64,000 nt of DNA from Dryococelus australis. Its lineage: Eukaryota; Arthropoda; Insecta; Phasmatodea; Phasmatidae. Within the stretch, counting starts at the first letter, position 1. Every line of letters begins with the position of its first letter. The notes below the pieces were generated by a model. It did not search any database. It saw only the letters and a list, made by a program, of their open reading frames with translations, and was not told where the DNA came from. Where the stretch lies: the NCBI GenBank assembly GCA_029891345.1, contig CM056994.1, positions 138,018,457 through 138,082,456 on the forward strand, read 5' to 3'. Of this stretch, positions 46,778-58,429 are shown piece after piece. The position numbers were made by a program, and so were the translations under genes.

Positions 46778-47605
46778 CTATGGGTTCTTAATTAAAGTAA
46801 TGGTTTCATGGTTCAATTTACATCTTTTTGTATTTACATTTTTAACTGAACCACCTACTTTACGTCCGTATTGAATATTTAATACAATATACTCTGTGAT
46901 TGTAATGACCATGGAATGCAAGTGTTTATATACTTTCTTTAAATGTAATTGCGTGGTAATTTCATTTATTCTAAAATTAATATATTTACAGTTTTGATCG
47001 ACAATTATAGCAATTATTTTATCAACACGATTAACCTTTACTGGAAGGTAGATTAAATTATCGAGCTGTTGGATTTTTTTTTTTTCTGGAGCTATCACAC
47101 TTGTGAATTCATGTATTGTGTTTGTTAGATTTTCATTCAAATATAAACCACCAACAATATTAAAATTTACACAACATCCATTATCCTATAAAATATTAAC
47201 ATGTTTCGATGATTAGTTCAATTGATTAGCAGGTTAAACTCTCTGTTCTTAAATTAACATATTCACAATTGAATTGTTTTTCGAGAAATCGATATCGACA
47301 TTACTGTGCATCACCTTAGTTTATTAAACTGGATTTCCATATAATTGGATACGTATATTTTCAGGTAATGAGGCTTTAGTGAACATTTCCAAACCCTCTA
47401 ATTTGCAAGAGCCCACTGGTATCACAATCCCGTAGTTTTTTTTTAACGAATGTTGAATGCAAATTATTGATTGTGCATATCAATATTTGGTATGCTGTCA
47501 TAAGAAACAAATTCTATAAGGTTCATTTGCCACTGGCCATTTAACTCCAAAGCTGGGAAATATACTATACGCATATTTGCGCCGAGTTACTACTTAATAT
47601 CAATG
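46778..47605 (-). pseudogene. Penton-like capsid protein of Polinton C (broken)
   Basis: The 120-codon frame 47140-46778 carries the C-terminal half: TNTIHEFTSVIAPEKKK corresponds to the family's TIYEFxPxVPPGYK block, then LDNLIYLPVKVNRVDKII and VDQNCKYINFR. The N-terminal half (47605-47300) is readable only as fragments such as a PSFGVKWPVA block. Between them stops and frame changes occur. The gene overlaps nothing and ends 9 bp before the hexon start. Confidence 0.75.
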
Positions 47606-47639
47606 TTTTTGATATACAACTAATAGGTTTTAATATAAC

Positions 47640-48605
47640 GCATACTTATATAAACTATTTATAGTTAGAAACCGTAAATATAAATGTCCACAATTGATAG
47701 TATTTTGAGATTGTTCCATATCATAATTGTTCTTTCATTGTGTCTTTTAAATGGTTACATATTTCGATAGGGGGACATATATGACATAAACTGTTGTAAT
47801 ACATGTATTGATTAACATTTTAATTAATGAAATCCAGTGTATTACTTCCTATTTTTTTAGAACTCAAATTAACTATTATACATTCACAAATGTTTGGTTT
47901 ATTAGGTAAATCGTCTCTCATGTACACACCTCGGAAATAAGGAATATCCCATTTATTTACAAATAAAAGAATGTCTTCGTTTGTGTATGCATGTTTTGGA
48001 AGCCTGCTTAGGACATTTTGTGTGTTTTCTTTGTTTGGAGGTTTTTTGTTCTTTTCCAACTTAACTGGTTTAAGGTACATTCCTTTGCCACTTGATTTTG
48101 CTGATTTACTAAGAGTTGAAATGCATCCCATTAGGGCTCCGAAGGCTGATAATGCTGCGAATATGAATGGTTAGATTCCAATTTTCTTGGTTTGTTGTTT
48201 TGTCTTACAGTTTACACCCATACGTCTTTTCTATTTTGCTCGCATTACTTTGTCTATAACCCAAGCACCGAGCTTTTCACCAGTGGATGTGGATGGGTTA
48301 TTCCTTATATTTGCTGCTTTATCGGCTATAACCATATCTGATATATGTATTTCTTTAAAATAATTTGTTTGAGCTTATACTATGCCATACTGTTTACAAG
48401 CGTCATCAAAAGTGTTTATTCCTTGATCGTTTCGCACCAAACGTTTTTTAAGTTTAGATCTGGGACCACAATAATTGTATTTAGGTAAATGCATTTCAAA
48501 ATGTAGTTTCTTAATCAATGTGTTCAATACTCCATGTCCTTTTTTGATGCATTCAGTACAAACCACTTTTTTCAACTGAATGTGAATCTTTATATAGGTC
48601 TGCAT
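47640..48605 (-). pseudogene. PLA2-adenain polyprotein of Polinton C (broken)
   Basis: The PLA2 part (48605-48375) reads KKGHGVLNTLIKKLHFEMHL, then YNYCGPRSKLKKRL with the Ca-binding loop, and DDACKQYGIV where the catalytic His-Asp has become Tyr-Gly. The linker shows GEKLGA on the minus strand near 48280. The protease part (48131-47820) reads GKGMYLKPVK, then PYFRGVYMRDDLPNKPN and CECIIVNLSSKK; the catalytic His segment (GTHW) is replaced by GSNT. INCGHLYLRFL near 47690-47660 keeps the catalytic Cys. Both enzymes are therefore dead in this copy, unlike B. Confidence 0.8.
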
Positions 48606-48649
48606 TTATAGTTTTATGTAAGTACCTTACATAACGTTTTGTGTACAAT

Positions 48650-49380
48650 GAAGCTTGTAAATCAAAGTGTGCATCTTGTAGTAATTATATCTACGAAAGA
48701 AAACATAATTGAACAGAAATATGGAATTCTTTTAGCTCCAAATATACATTGTAAAATAAGCAGTCCTTCATGTGGGAAAACTTGAGTTGTTATGACAATG
48801 TTGGATCAACCCAATAGACTTAAGTTTGAAAAAGTATGTATTTTCTATAACAATACAACAAGAAAAATATCAACGGTTAGCAAATATGTTGTTGTTAATT
48901 GAAATAATGTGATATTCCCGTTTTACAAATAAAGACAATATTATGTATCTGAATGAAACATTACCCAATTCCGTATTTATATTTTATGATGTTTCGTGTG
49001 AACCACAGGGTGAAATATAGCAATACCTAAGTTTTCGTAGACATTCGACTGATGATTGTTTTTATCTGTCCCAAAGTTACGCTCATATTCCAAAATATAA
49101 TTTGCACGATAATGCAATTATGCTAATTGTCTTTAAAATGGAGAATTTGATTCTACAACATATTTACAATGGCCATGTTTCGGGTGTTATGTCATTTAAA
49201 AGTTTAAACATACGTGTTTTTACTGTTTAAAGGCAAGAACGGTTTTCTGGTAATTATGCCTGTGGTTCCCTTATGTACCGTCCGATATCGATCTGAATTT
49301 GACAGTCATGTGCTTCTGGATGAAGAATAATGAGTATTTTAAAGTTTGTACATGGCGGTTTAAGACGTAGTTATTACAAC
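48650..49380 (+). pseudogene. Packaging ATPase of Polinton C (broken)
   Basis: On the plus strand near 48750-48790 the P-loop reads SSPSCGKT with one residue missing against GPSSCGKT, then a stop. LDQPNRLKFEKVCIF matches the EHPNGLxFGNVYVF block. LPNSVFIFYDVSCEPQGE near 48960-49015 is Walker B, with the first Asp changed to Tyr. YLSFRRHSTDDCFYLSQSYA near 49022-49080 is the sensor block (GRHxxIDCFYLxQ), and YNGHVSGVMSFKS the C-terminal block. The orientation is divergent from PLA2-adenain, as in B and D. Confidence 0.75.
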
Positions 49381-49399
49381 ACCTGTTTAACCAAAGATC

Positions 49400-49935
49400 A
49401 AAAATCGTGATAGGAATTGTGATTTGAACGCACAAATATTAAGAAATAAAATGATGGCTGTGAAATACAGTGATGCTGTAAATAAAGCCTATGTGAATGA
49501 CTTAAACACTATTACACTTAATTTAAATTGCGATCAACCGATATACAAGATAAATTAGTAGATTTAATTGAAAGTATTACAAAAGTGTATACCATTATTG
49601 GTTACATTTTGGAAACATTGACAAATGTGATGACTGCTGCAGAATATAGAAAGCAGAATGCACAAACATATAGAATGTTTAAAAAGTGGAATTAATACAT
49701 TGGTAACCGCCACTATTACAAAATAACTTGAAACACACGCGGATGTGATTTTGCAATATATAACTGTTGAATTGATTCATAAAACATCTGAGAGCTAAAA
49801 CTGTAAGCAAATAAGATGCAGTTTTAAGAAAAGTTGATAAGATTGAAAATGCACAGAATACTCGACCAAGTGTTGCAGTTGGAAAGAAAATTGCATTAGT
49901 TTATATAAGTACTGGAACTTTAATGCAAGCTAATC
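49400..49935 (+). pseudogene. Fibre-like coiled-coil protein Y, element C (broken)
   Basis: Reads CDLNAQILRNKMM and then SDAVNKAYVNDLNT near 49430-49510, the same phage-fibre-like N-terminal pattern as Y in element B. A worn coiled-coil region follows, with ESRMHKHIECLKSGINTL corresponding to the B copy's ETRVHKRFERLKSVIHSI. It lies between ATPase and Z. Stops after the first 50 codons. Confidence 0.55.
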
Positions 49936-50245
49936 AAAAATATCTAACTCCATTAGGGAATTAAGTAATGATATTTTGGCTTTAAAGGGGAAATATTTGC
50001 AAGCCAAACGAGCATAGGATGTTTTACATGAAGAGATATTTAAACCTGTTACAAGTAGAATGGATACAATACATTCTGCATTAATTACGTCTAATGAAAC
50101 ACCACTGGAAATTAAATCCAAAGAACCATTAAAGAAGTAAAAAAAGTAACTCCTTTCTCAACTAACCCGACGATACTTAGCTTTAAAACAACTTCGCCTG
50201 CGCACAATACGATATTTGGTGTATATTGACATGGTAACATATTTT
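49935..50245 (+). pseudogene. Protein Z of Polinton C, truncated
   Basis: Reads ISNSIRELSNDILALKGKYL and QAKRA then a stop, as in element B. Later frames show EIFKPVTSRMDTIHSAL and RRYLALKQLRLRTIRYLVY, the latter aligned with the region just before the family's FGIYxxG block. The rest of Z is missing: the sequence passes directly into the integrase chromodomain at about 50263. Confidence 0.55.
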
Positions 50246-50262
50246 CTCCGAATTAATATTTA

Positions 50263-50420
50263 GTTGAAAAAGTTATTAAGAAGGGAACACACACTTCCTT
50301 GGTTCACTGGAAAGGGTTTAAATGCTCACAATCTGTGGGTGAAAAATTCAGATCTTAAGCCATTGCACAACAATGTTTGTAAATTTCGTAATGCAATAAA
50401 ACCATTTCGATATAAGTGAT
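50263..50420 (+). pseudogene. Integrase chromodomain stub, Polinton C
   Basis: VEKVIKKGTHTSLVHWKGF is a clear chromodomain strand of Polinton-type integrase, followed in another frame by LWVKNSDLKPL, its usual end. The DDE core is absent. The position right behind a truncated Z shows that one deletion removed the end of Z and most of the integrase. Confidence 0.65.
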
Positions 50421-50429
50421 GTGTTTTCA

Positions 50430-51160
50430 TTTAATAAACCTACCGATAGTGGCAGAGTTTGGATATAAACTAATTGTTTAATTAATTACTCATTCCACAT
50501 GCTTGTATTTGTGACTTATTTGTTTAATTGTGTGTTGTTTGATTAGTAATTGAGATATAATTCAATTGCTATGGATGATTAATTTTCTTTATTTAGTAAT
50601 CCGTTGTGTGTTGTGCTCACTAATTGGGTCATAATTGTAATTGAATCTGTATTTGTGTTGCACCATGTTATGTGTTAATTCATTGCATTTAAGTATTAAA
50701 GAGGTCATAATTCAATAAGTATTTGTAATTTATCGTGTTTTATTGGTAATTTGTGTTTTAATTCTTAATTGTTTCGTAATTCATTTGTTATTTGTGATTC
50801 GTCCTATTTAGGTGCTAATTCGCTGTTTTTCATTAGTAATTGTGCCATATTTGTTATTCAATCAGTTTGATTGATCATTTTAAAACGGTAATTCGTTGCA
50901 GTTGATTATCAATTGTGTCTTAATTCAATTGTTATTTGTGATTGATTTGTTTAATTGGTAGTTCGATGTGTTTGATTAGTAATTGGGTCATCATTTAATC
51001 GGCATTTTATATTCGTTGTGTTTAGTTATTCATTTATTTTTTTAATTCATTAATGTTACAGTTGTGATTAGTTTCTCAGGATACATTTATGAATTTGTAA
51101 TTATATTTCCTTTGTTAATTCGTTTCTCAGGTTATTAGTTGTGAATGTTCGTGTTTCAGT
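50430..51160. repeat. Subterminal AT-rich diverged repeat next to integrase, element C
   Basis: Many loose copies of a unit of about 60-70 bp of the sense 'tgtttgattagtaattg..tcataattcaattg..atttgtgatt'. It resembles the inverted 6600-7050 of element B. Confidence 0.6.
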
Positions 51161-51329
51161 AGGATTTTGTTGCACTTAGTTATACATTTCTGGGTTAAAT
51201 GGATGTGCACGTAATGCTTTATTTCCTGGAATTGTGTGGGTTAAACAGTAAATGGGAAGTTATTCCATTATTAATGTCAATTGAGATTTTTGAAATTTCC
51301 AATGGGCTGGCCAGCGGGTGCCATTCTGG

Positions 51330-54010
51330 CGGGGCCATGTTTTGTGTGTCATAAGGAAGAGAGGCAGAGAAAGTCAAAGAAGGGCGAAACTATCTACTGC
51401 AAGGAAAGTTGAACGTGATCAGGGCAGCCAATCCTGAGCACATGGGATGGCTGGATGCTGTCCGGTCTGGCTATTAAACGTTGGAGAGAGCGCTAACCTG
51501 CAGAGCTTTCCTTCATAATATACACTACGATAGGAAACACAGTAATACTGGCATGTGGTCATATTATAAATTAAATTCGTACATTTATTATGTTATTCAT
51601 TTTATTTAACTTTAATTAAACAACATGTGAGAGCTGCGAGTGGTAGGCTGGAACATGTCACAGGTGGGGTCCGCCAGCATACGGTGCTTGATGCTCGATG
51701 TGGAAGAGAAGCGACCACAGTATGCTTAAATCTACTTTACGTGTGTTGTTTTAAGAAACGATAAATATTTCTAGGAAAAAGTGCTGTCCGTAAAATAATT
51801 TTTCCGTGTCTAATTTATATTTTCAACTTGCAGTTCGTACTTGTGATGTCGAATTGAGGCTATGGCTTTTCTGCTTTTGCCACGAGAGAGTTAATTTTGT
51901 GTTTTCCTTTCTCTTTTTTCAAATTTATATTTTCTAGGGAAAGAGGCTAAAGTGGTACAGCAATTTTTTGTGTGTTTAATATTTTATTAAATTTGCACAT
52001 TAGAAATGTTGCGTGTCATTAGTGTAATTGAGGATAGGTCGTTCCTTGCTTGATTTTAAGTGGAAGTGTGTAATTAATCTTGTTTAAATGTCGTTTCGTT
52101 GCGTCTCCTTGGCTGTGCATCGTAGGAGTTCGGTGTTTGTACTTCTATAACTGCATTTTTTTTTGTTTGACCTGTATATTTATGTGTCGGTATACTGATT
52201 TATTTCGTGTTTAATATTTCAATTATATTGAAAGTGTAATTATTGATACGTAGTTTTTTCTTGTTTCATTAGTAAGATTGTATTATATCGTGGTTTGTTA
52301 CTGAGAGCAGATGAGGTCGAAGCGAGGAGCTTGTGGTGGGCCGATGTGCTATCGTTGGAGTGAGGGCTGATAGGATTGCTACATTAGGCTCAAACGTAAT
52401 TTGCATGTGTTGTTTCTTGTTTCATTAGTAAGATTGTATTATATCGTGGTTTGTTACTGAGAGCAGATGAGGTCGAAGCGAGGAGCTTGTGGTGGGCCGA
52501 TGTGCTATCGTTGGAGTGAGGGCTGATAGGATTGCTACATTAGGCTCAAACGTAATTTGCATGTGTTGTTTCTTGTTTCATTAGTAAGATTGTATTATAT
52601 CGTGGCTTGTTACTGAGAGCAGATGAGGTTGAAGCGAGGAGCTTGTGGTGGGCCGATGTGCTATCGTTGGAGTGAGGGCTGATAGGATTGCTACATTAGG
52701 CTCAAACGTAATTTGCATGTGTTGTTTCGATTTAACTACAGATGTGTTATGTGTAAATTTTTTGCTAGACATTGACTGACAATTTGCATGTTTAATTAAT
52801 ATTTAGAAATTATGCTTCATAGTTCAAATGTCGCATGTGATTAGTGTATTTGAGGGGAGGGTTGTACATCGCTGTTCTGATTGGTTAATATTAAATTACA
52901 TTTTTACTTAATTGCATGTGAAGTGTGCTTCATCCATTACGTCTCTTTGGATGTGCGTCATAGGAGTTTCTGTTGTTTGTCATCAAATATATTGCTTGGA
53001 AACAGGGCAGGAAACTGGTGCTTTATTGATATTTTGAATTTGTTTTTCGTAGTTGTGATGTGGAATCATTGCATGTGATTACTAATCATGGTGTAGATTT
53101 ATCCTGTTGTTTGGTATATATCATATTTATAGGAAACAGGGTTGGATATTAAACTTGTGCTTTGGCCTCCTTTATAATACATGTGCATGGTTGTGTATGA
53201 TTAGTGTGTGATTTAATCATTTTTTGTGGGTAATTTATTTTAATTGATTTGTGATAAATTTTGTTTTAGTTGCAGCATATGAAGTGTCTCATTGTTTATT
53301 GGGTAATATCTTTCATTTGTTGCATATTTTGTTCTTATGCAATATCGTTGGATAAATCCAGTCCTACACTTCCTTAATTTAAAACAACTATTTATTGCAA
53401 TTGTCGAATTACACACTTCTGTTCTCAGTCACTCAACGTTTCGCATATCTATATCTCAATATACATTCAGACAGCAAGCTGAACGGACCTCCTATGTTAC
53501 TGTCCCCCTCCTTGCCTTCACCCAGCTTCTCCCCTCAGTCCTCCACAGGCATCCCAAGTCGCTAGATGTGCGGTCGCTACCGCCACCCCCTCCCCCCACC
53601 CACCTCCTCACCAAAGTTGCCTGCCAGACAACCGATGGTCAACATATATGATGCTGCTCCTACAACAAATTTAATCTTATGCCACTCCTCCCTAAAAATA
53701 AAACTTATGACACTCTTGCGCCATACTTATCACATGTAAACCAATGCCCACACACAACTCAGTTAAATTACCCACAAACGTCCACGGATGAAGCTCTATG
53801 CCGCTCTAAAAAAATAGAGAAGCCCATGACATCAATTAAACTATTACACATACTATTAAAATTAAAATAAATAAATAAAAATTTTTGAAAAAAATATTAA
53901 GCCTTAATTCTATACATTCAATTTCCAACAAATTTTTATCTGATTTGCAAAAATAGATTACCCAATTAATCCAATTCGCTAATTTTTAAATCGGCTAATA
54001 CCTTATTTAA
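51330..54010. repeat. Right terminal inverted repeat of Polinton C
   Basis: Inverted match to 37225-39390 and direct match to the right end of element B. It is longer than the left repeat mainly because of the 156-bp tandem expansion. Its outer edge (53935-54000) has degenerate 17-bp units (such as ttaatccaattcgctaa), as at 19805-19889. Confidence 0.8.
52257..52724. repeat. Three tandem 156-bp units in the right terminal repeat
   Basis: Units start at 52257, 52413 and 52569. The first two look identical, and the third differs at a few bases (gtggcttgtt, gaggttgaag). The left terminal repeat has a single unit. The expansion is therefore recent and one-sided. Confidence 0.9.
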
Positions 54011-54283
54011 TCCCAATGTTTCCCATGTGATGTAGCCCCTACTACACAGGTAAATGCGCAATAACTGATTTTACAGGCGAAGCCTGACTAAGGAGGCGCC
54101 TTAAGAACCGAATAAACAACTATCAAATGCAGTTGCGCAAGAATGGCTAAAACTTTATGAAATCTAATAAACTCATTACACCTCCGAAAAAAGTTTTACA
54201 TTTCCAAATAAGATTTATTGATAACTTATTCTTCCCTGGTTATTTTACCACTTCTAATAAGTGTGTATGTAACCTTTTCCCAG

Positions 54284-54426
54284 CTGCAACCAGCATCAGC
54301 CCTCATCTGAACTTTGTGGACTTGAACGTAATCTCCAACTCGGTGTGCGCGCGCACCTACGGCACGGACGTTGTTGTGCCGGCCACCCTCTGCGCCACTG
54401 CACCAGGTGGAAGGAGCACCTGCAAA
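54284..54426 (+). CDS. Chymotrypsin-like serine protease, exon with Cys168/182/191
   Basis: After acceptor ttttcccag the split codon gives Ser, then ATSISPHLNFVDLNVISNS, VCARTYGTDVVVPATLCA, and GGRSTCK to the donor GTGAGT. The Cys residues match positions 168, 182 and 191 of chymotrypsin. The residue two before Cys191 is Ser, so the S1 pocket base is Ser189, chymotrypsin-like and not trypsin-like (Asp189). The exon is GC-rich compared with the intron around it. It lies 31 kb after the previous exon and about 270 bp after the end of Polinton C. Confidence 0.92.
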
Positions 54427-55698
54427 GTGAGTTGTTGTACACGTTGCTGTCCCTCATTTGTTTTTATTTATTGGGGCCCAGTCAACATATTCTCTAAATA
54501 TTCTCCAAGAATCCATTAAAGGCTCAAATAAGATATATCATTAATGTAATATATTTATCATAGCTGGTTAACCATTGTCTTACCGAATCTGAAATTAATT
54601 TTCACGTAGACTACCAACAAGCAAAGAGGTTTCATTCCCTGCAGTTAATAAGCATTTAGTTTAGGTCGTTCTTATTATAGCCTTCAAAATTATTGACGTA
54701 TTGCATTTTAAAAAAATCAAGTTTATTCATATATTCCCCCCCCCCCTAACTTTTAAAACAGCACTATATACTATCTTAAGATCACGATAATGGATCTCAA
54801 ACTTAAGTTTTTGTACCTCTCATGCATACGACTGCTTTATATGTAGTAGCTTCAAATAAAGCAGATTACGGAATGAGAGAGGCTGTTTGGATATTTTTAT
54901 AAATGCCAGAAACATGCTGTACAGTATTGTTGAGAAATTAATATAAATTAACATCACATTTCCAGTGCAATTTAATATAAATATCCTTATAATCTGAGTC
55001 TTTATTCACGTCTACTGTTACAGCTACCGTTTATTTTTAATAAAAACAGTTTGCGAGTGACCACTTAAAATTCGTTCTGTATGTAGAGAAATTCTTTGAA
55101 ACCAATGACGAACCATTTTTTTTGTTTTTATTTTATTTTTATGTTACTCAAGTGCCAGTATCTTATAAGTATTCCCGTTTAGACTGTTTATGAAGCATTA
55201 ATATATTAGAGAAATATATTTTAATGGACGACATTCTTTTATAAACTAAATTTTGCCTCACAAAAAAAAATCTCTTTGTTCATATGAATAAGGAAGTCTG
55301 CTGGCAGTGGAATTTTTCTTTGTACTGACGCTCTGATGGCTTATGAATCGGTCATTTATTTATGAGAAGTGGATTATTATAAAGAAAAATACAGAACTTA
55401 TAAATGCGCGTGATTTACTGTGACTATTGATTGATATCGAAAACAATGCAATAATTTTGAGAGGCGCAGACGTAATTTAAAAATTAAATACATTTCAAAT
55501 TGTTTCGAAAGCTATTTAATATAAAAAACATGTAGATAATAGTTCTGTGGCACTCTTGCATCTGAGAAATATTTAAAGTAATTTTGTATCTCTATTCACT
55601 GCAAATGACAGTTATTTAATTCACACATAAGTTTAGTTAAAATATCTTTAGAAATGCAGTATAAAATCTAAATGTGATATGTGATTTTATGCTGACAG

Positions 55699-55869
55699 GG
55701 AGACAGTGGGGGTCCACTGGTCACTCTTGGAAACCACCCCACTTTAATTGGCGTCGTCAGCTTCGTCTCAGAGAACGGATGTGAAAGTGGCAACCCGTCA
55801 GGCTACATGAGAGTTACAGCATTCCTGGATTGGATTCACGACATTTCTGGCATGCATATTAATAACTGA
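55699..55869 (+). CDS. Chymotrypsin-like serine protease, last exon with Ser195
   Basis: Starts at phase 0 with GDSGGPLVTLGN, completing CKGDSGGPL around the catalytic Ser195. VVSFVSENGCESGNPSGYMR contains the Ser214-Phe-Val strand and Cys220, and RVTAFLDWIHDI is the C-terminal helix. A TGA ends the frame at 55867-55869. The SFVSxxGC pattern is usual in insect chymotrypsins. All residues of the visible half are intact, so the gene may be functional if the His57 exon exists upstream. Confidence 0.93.
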   Translation, partial: GDSGGPLVTLGNHPTLIGVVSFVSENGCESGNPSGYMRVTAFLDWIHDISGMHINN

Positions 55870-55997
55870 TGTTTTGATGTTTCATATGTGTTTATTTGTG
55901 TGACTATTCAAAATCACTAAAATTCTTTATATTGCTAATAGTTCTTTAGCCATTGCATATGTAAAGCTCATCACGAATCATAGCACACATACAATTA

Positions 55998-56003
55998 AAT
56001 AAA
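55998..56003 (+). terminator. AATAAA polyadenylation signal of the protease gene
   Basis: First AATAAA after the stop codon, 129 bp downstream, followed by a T-rich stretch near 56020-56050. Confidence 0.6.
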
Positions 56004-56700
56004 TTTATATGCAGGTATAATGGTTTGTTTAATTTTTCTGTTATTTTTCACATTTTAGATGGACTCACTGACACTGCAACTTAATATCCCTAAACAGTCT
56101 GCTGGTCGCCTAATTTTGTGTAGTATTTGTGCCATTCATTTTCGTTAATGGAAACGTAAGTTAATTGCAAGCCCAGGAGACTAGCTAATTAACATTTCCA
56201 AGCCTAACCTTTCTTTTACATCTGGCTTAGTGTGCTCTGAAACATTTGCAAAGCTCAATGAAGCGATAGCGATTACATCAACAGCCATCCCGCCTCCTAC
56301 TTCACGGAAACGCCTCTGTTGCGGGTTTCGATGATCAGATCGTAGATCGCAGTAGGCCGCCTGGTCTCCGGTTCCCAAAAGGGCAGGAAATGAACGTGCA
56401 TAAGAAATTTTACCCATAGATCACGTCAACTTTTCGCTGTACATGCATACTATGCCATATTAGAGTCTGTTTAAGGTAAAGTTAGAACTTTTAAAATAAG
56501 CCTTTCAAAAATATTACTGTCCATATACACCGGCATGCATGCTCCCATTTTTGCTGCCAGCGAATTGTTTAAAATATCCAACGTCTTGACAAATTGGAGG
56601 TGTGATGTTTCAATCAGAAAAGAAAGGTCGGAGACCTCCTGCGATATAATTTAATCAAAATGGCGCCCGGTGCATTTAATTACCCTAAAAGGACATCCTT
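56004..56700. other. Downstream of the protease gene, no gene seen
   Basis: Mixed-composition sequence with no recognised domain, up to the start of Polinton D. Confidence 0.5.
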
Positions 56701-56899
56701 CTATCAAAGAACTCAGGGTGGTGTATCCTAGAGTGCATTCTGAAGTGGCTATGGAAGTAAATGTGCATCCCGCAAGTATATATGCAAATCGGAAGGGTAT
56801 CCGGGAAGTGCATTCAAGGTCATTGACCTTGATTTTGCGGTTTTTTTTTTTTTTTGGAATGAGGTATTGTAGGAACGAAACCAGTGTAGGGTGTTTTCT

Positions 56900-57500
56900 T
56901 TTCCTGAACCAACTCTCCAGCAGGATAAGCCCACGTCCTTTTCCTGACCCTGCTAATAAATTGGAATTCCTACGAGAGCATCAACCTACCACAAATGAGA
57001 AGTACTGGTATGTCCTATTTTAATAATGGTGAAGCCCATAAAGTATAAATATAAGGATGTAGTGATGTGTTGAATGACATGGGAGGAACATGTGTATTTG
57101 AATTGTTTGGAAATGAACTGAGGAACATTTTCAGTAATAAAAGATGGAATGGATGCCTGAAATGCAAAGATGTAATTTTTTAATGCTGAAATTGCAGTGG
57201 TGGTAATTATGGTAGCATTTTGCAAGGGTATGAAACAAACCAATTGGAAAAATGCATAAATAAATTAAAGCTACACGATGTCTCCATATTCTGAACGAGG
57301 AGAAACTATCTTTTAAGTGAATACAAGTTTTCAGCATGGGATTGCTTGGTAAATCTGAAGTCAAGAAACCAAACTTGGTAAAAAGTTTGATAATAGCTCA
57401 GAAATTGCAAAGTGTAACTATTTTTGGAATATGCTGTTGCGTTCATTTCCAAATGATTTGACACGTTAAACTTTACATAGTTTTGTAGGCACCTAAATTT
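56900..57500 (-). pseudogene. Integrase core remnant of Polinton D
   Basis: On the minus strand VPQFISKQFKYTCSSHVIQH (about 57120-57060) and the preceding IPSFITEN stand for the family's TDxGxEFxSKxFQ...xxIxHxTT block; the second catalytic Asp is Glu. Upstream, FIYAFFQLVCFIPLQNAT corresponds to the VIDxFSKxxWxxPLKNKT strand. The start and the chromodomain were not found. Support rests on the order and spacing of these two blocks. Confidence 0.45.
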
Positions 57501-57559
57501 ATACCCACTATTGAAGAGAGATAGTACTGAAACCATATAATGTAAATTCTGGAGAACTA

Positions 57560-58320
57560 TTATATAAACCTTTGTATTTTATGAACATGCATAAAATAGA
57601 CCACTGTAAAAACTTTTAAAATTTGGTCCAGACCTGGTTTTGGACAGATCCATGATATTGGAGATAATATGATCTGATTTTTGGTGGAAATGGACTTCTT
57701 TAAAAGCAAGACAACAATCGGTAAGAAGAGCACCACACAAATTTGGGATCGTTATATTGGCAAAGAACATGTGTGAGTTCGAGCAATGTCCTGTTTTCAA
57801 TCAGGTCATCACCAGTATACACACTTAGCTCCTTTAGAAATAGAATTTCGTAAAACCAAGGGGTTCCTGCATTTTGTCATTGTCTACCTGGATGACTCCA
57901 TCTGGTAGAAACTAAATTTCATTAGCACTGAAGAACCATTTACTATCGTGCCTATAAACACCATAAATCAAATCATTATTACAATATGTGTATTATTGTA
58001 GGAACCAACGAGCCAGAGCATTTAAGAACTCTCATCCATACTTTTTCTTATGTAAAAATTTCGCGTGTGGTTCATGTCCTGATTCGTGTGTACATCATAT
58101 TTTTTTCTCTTCTTCGTAAGTTTGACATAATCATAGATTTCAGTCTTCACGACTATGTCTGCTCCATTGTTCTCCCTGAGTACATCGAGACAGCCGAGTA
58201 ATGAGCTAAGTATTGTTTATTTTATAAGGTCATTCTATAGTTGGCCTCTCTTCGCGAGCAAACACTTAGAGCGATCCGAATGTATCGCTCGATTCAAGTT
58301 GCTAACATTGTTTGACATCG
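57560..58320 (-). pseudogene. Protein Z remnant of Polinton D
   Basis: MSNNVSNLNRAIHSD near 58300 is a worn start. YGVYRHDSKWFFSANEI (about 57955-57905) corresponds to FGIYRYGNIWFLGES of element B. VYTGDDLIENRTLLELTHVL (about 57820-57760) matches the following family block. Y, present between ATPase and Z in B and C, was not found here. Confidence 0.5.
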
Positions 58321-58429
58321 CACTGAATAGATAATATTTTATGTTGCTCTCTTTCATAGATTTAATCGTGAAACGATTTTCGGTTTTTTCCAGGTATTCT
58401 CTGCAGGCATCTTATATTTACCCTCTGGG

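Larger units (their letters stand above)
37225..54010 (-). mobile_element. Polinton C, full-length inverted element inside protease intron 2
   Basis: A 16.8-kb element bounded by inverted terminal repeats (37225-39390 and 51330-54010) with degenerate 17-bp units at its right tip. The minus strand carries PLA2-adenain, penton, hexon, X and pPolB (48.6 down to 40.7 kb); the plus strand carries ATPase, Y, truncated Z and an integrase stub (48.65-50.42 kb). It is the most complete copy for pPolB, and the only one with both terminal repeats recognised. All genes are broken. Its right end stops about 270 bp before the third visible protease exon. Confidence 0.85.

Noticed and set aside
51330..54010. 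LTR retrotransposon or solo LTR
   Set aside because: The matching copy at 37.2-39.4 kb is inverted, not direct, no reverse transcriptase was seen, and Polinton genes lie between.
56670..57023. 117-codon plus-strand frame
   Set aside because: Contains a poly-Phe run from a T tract and no domain; it overlaps the region of the minus-strand integrase remnant.
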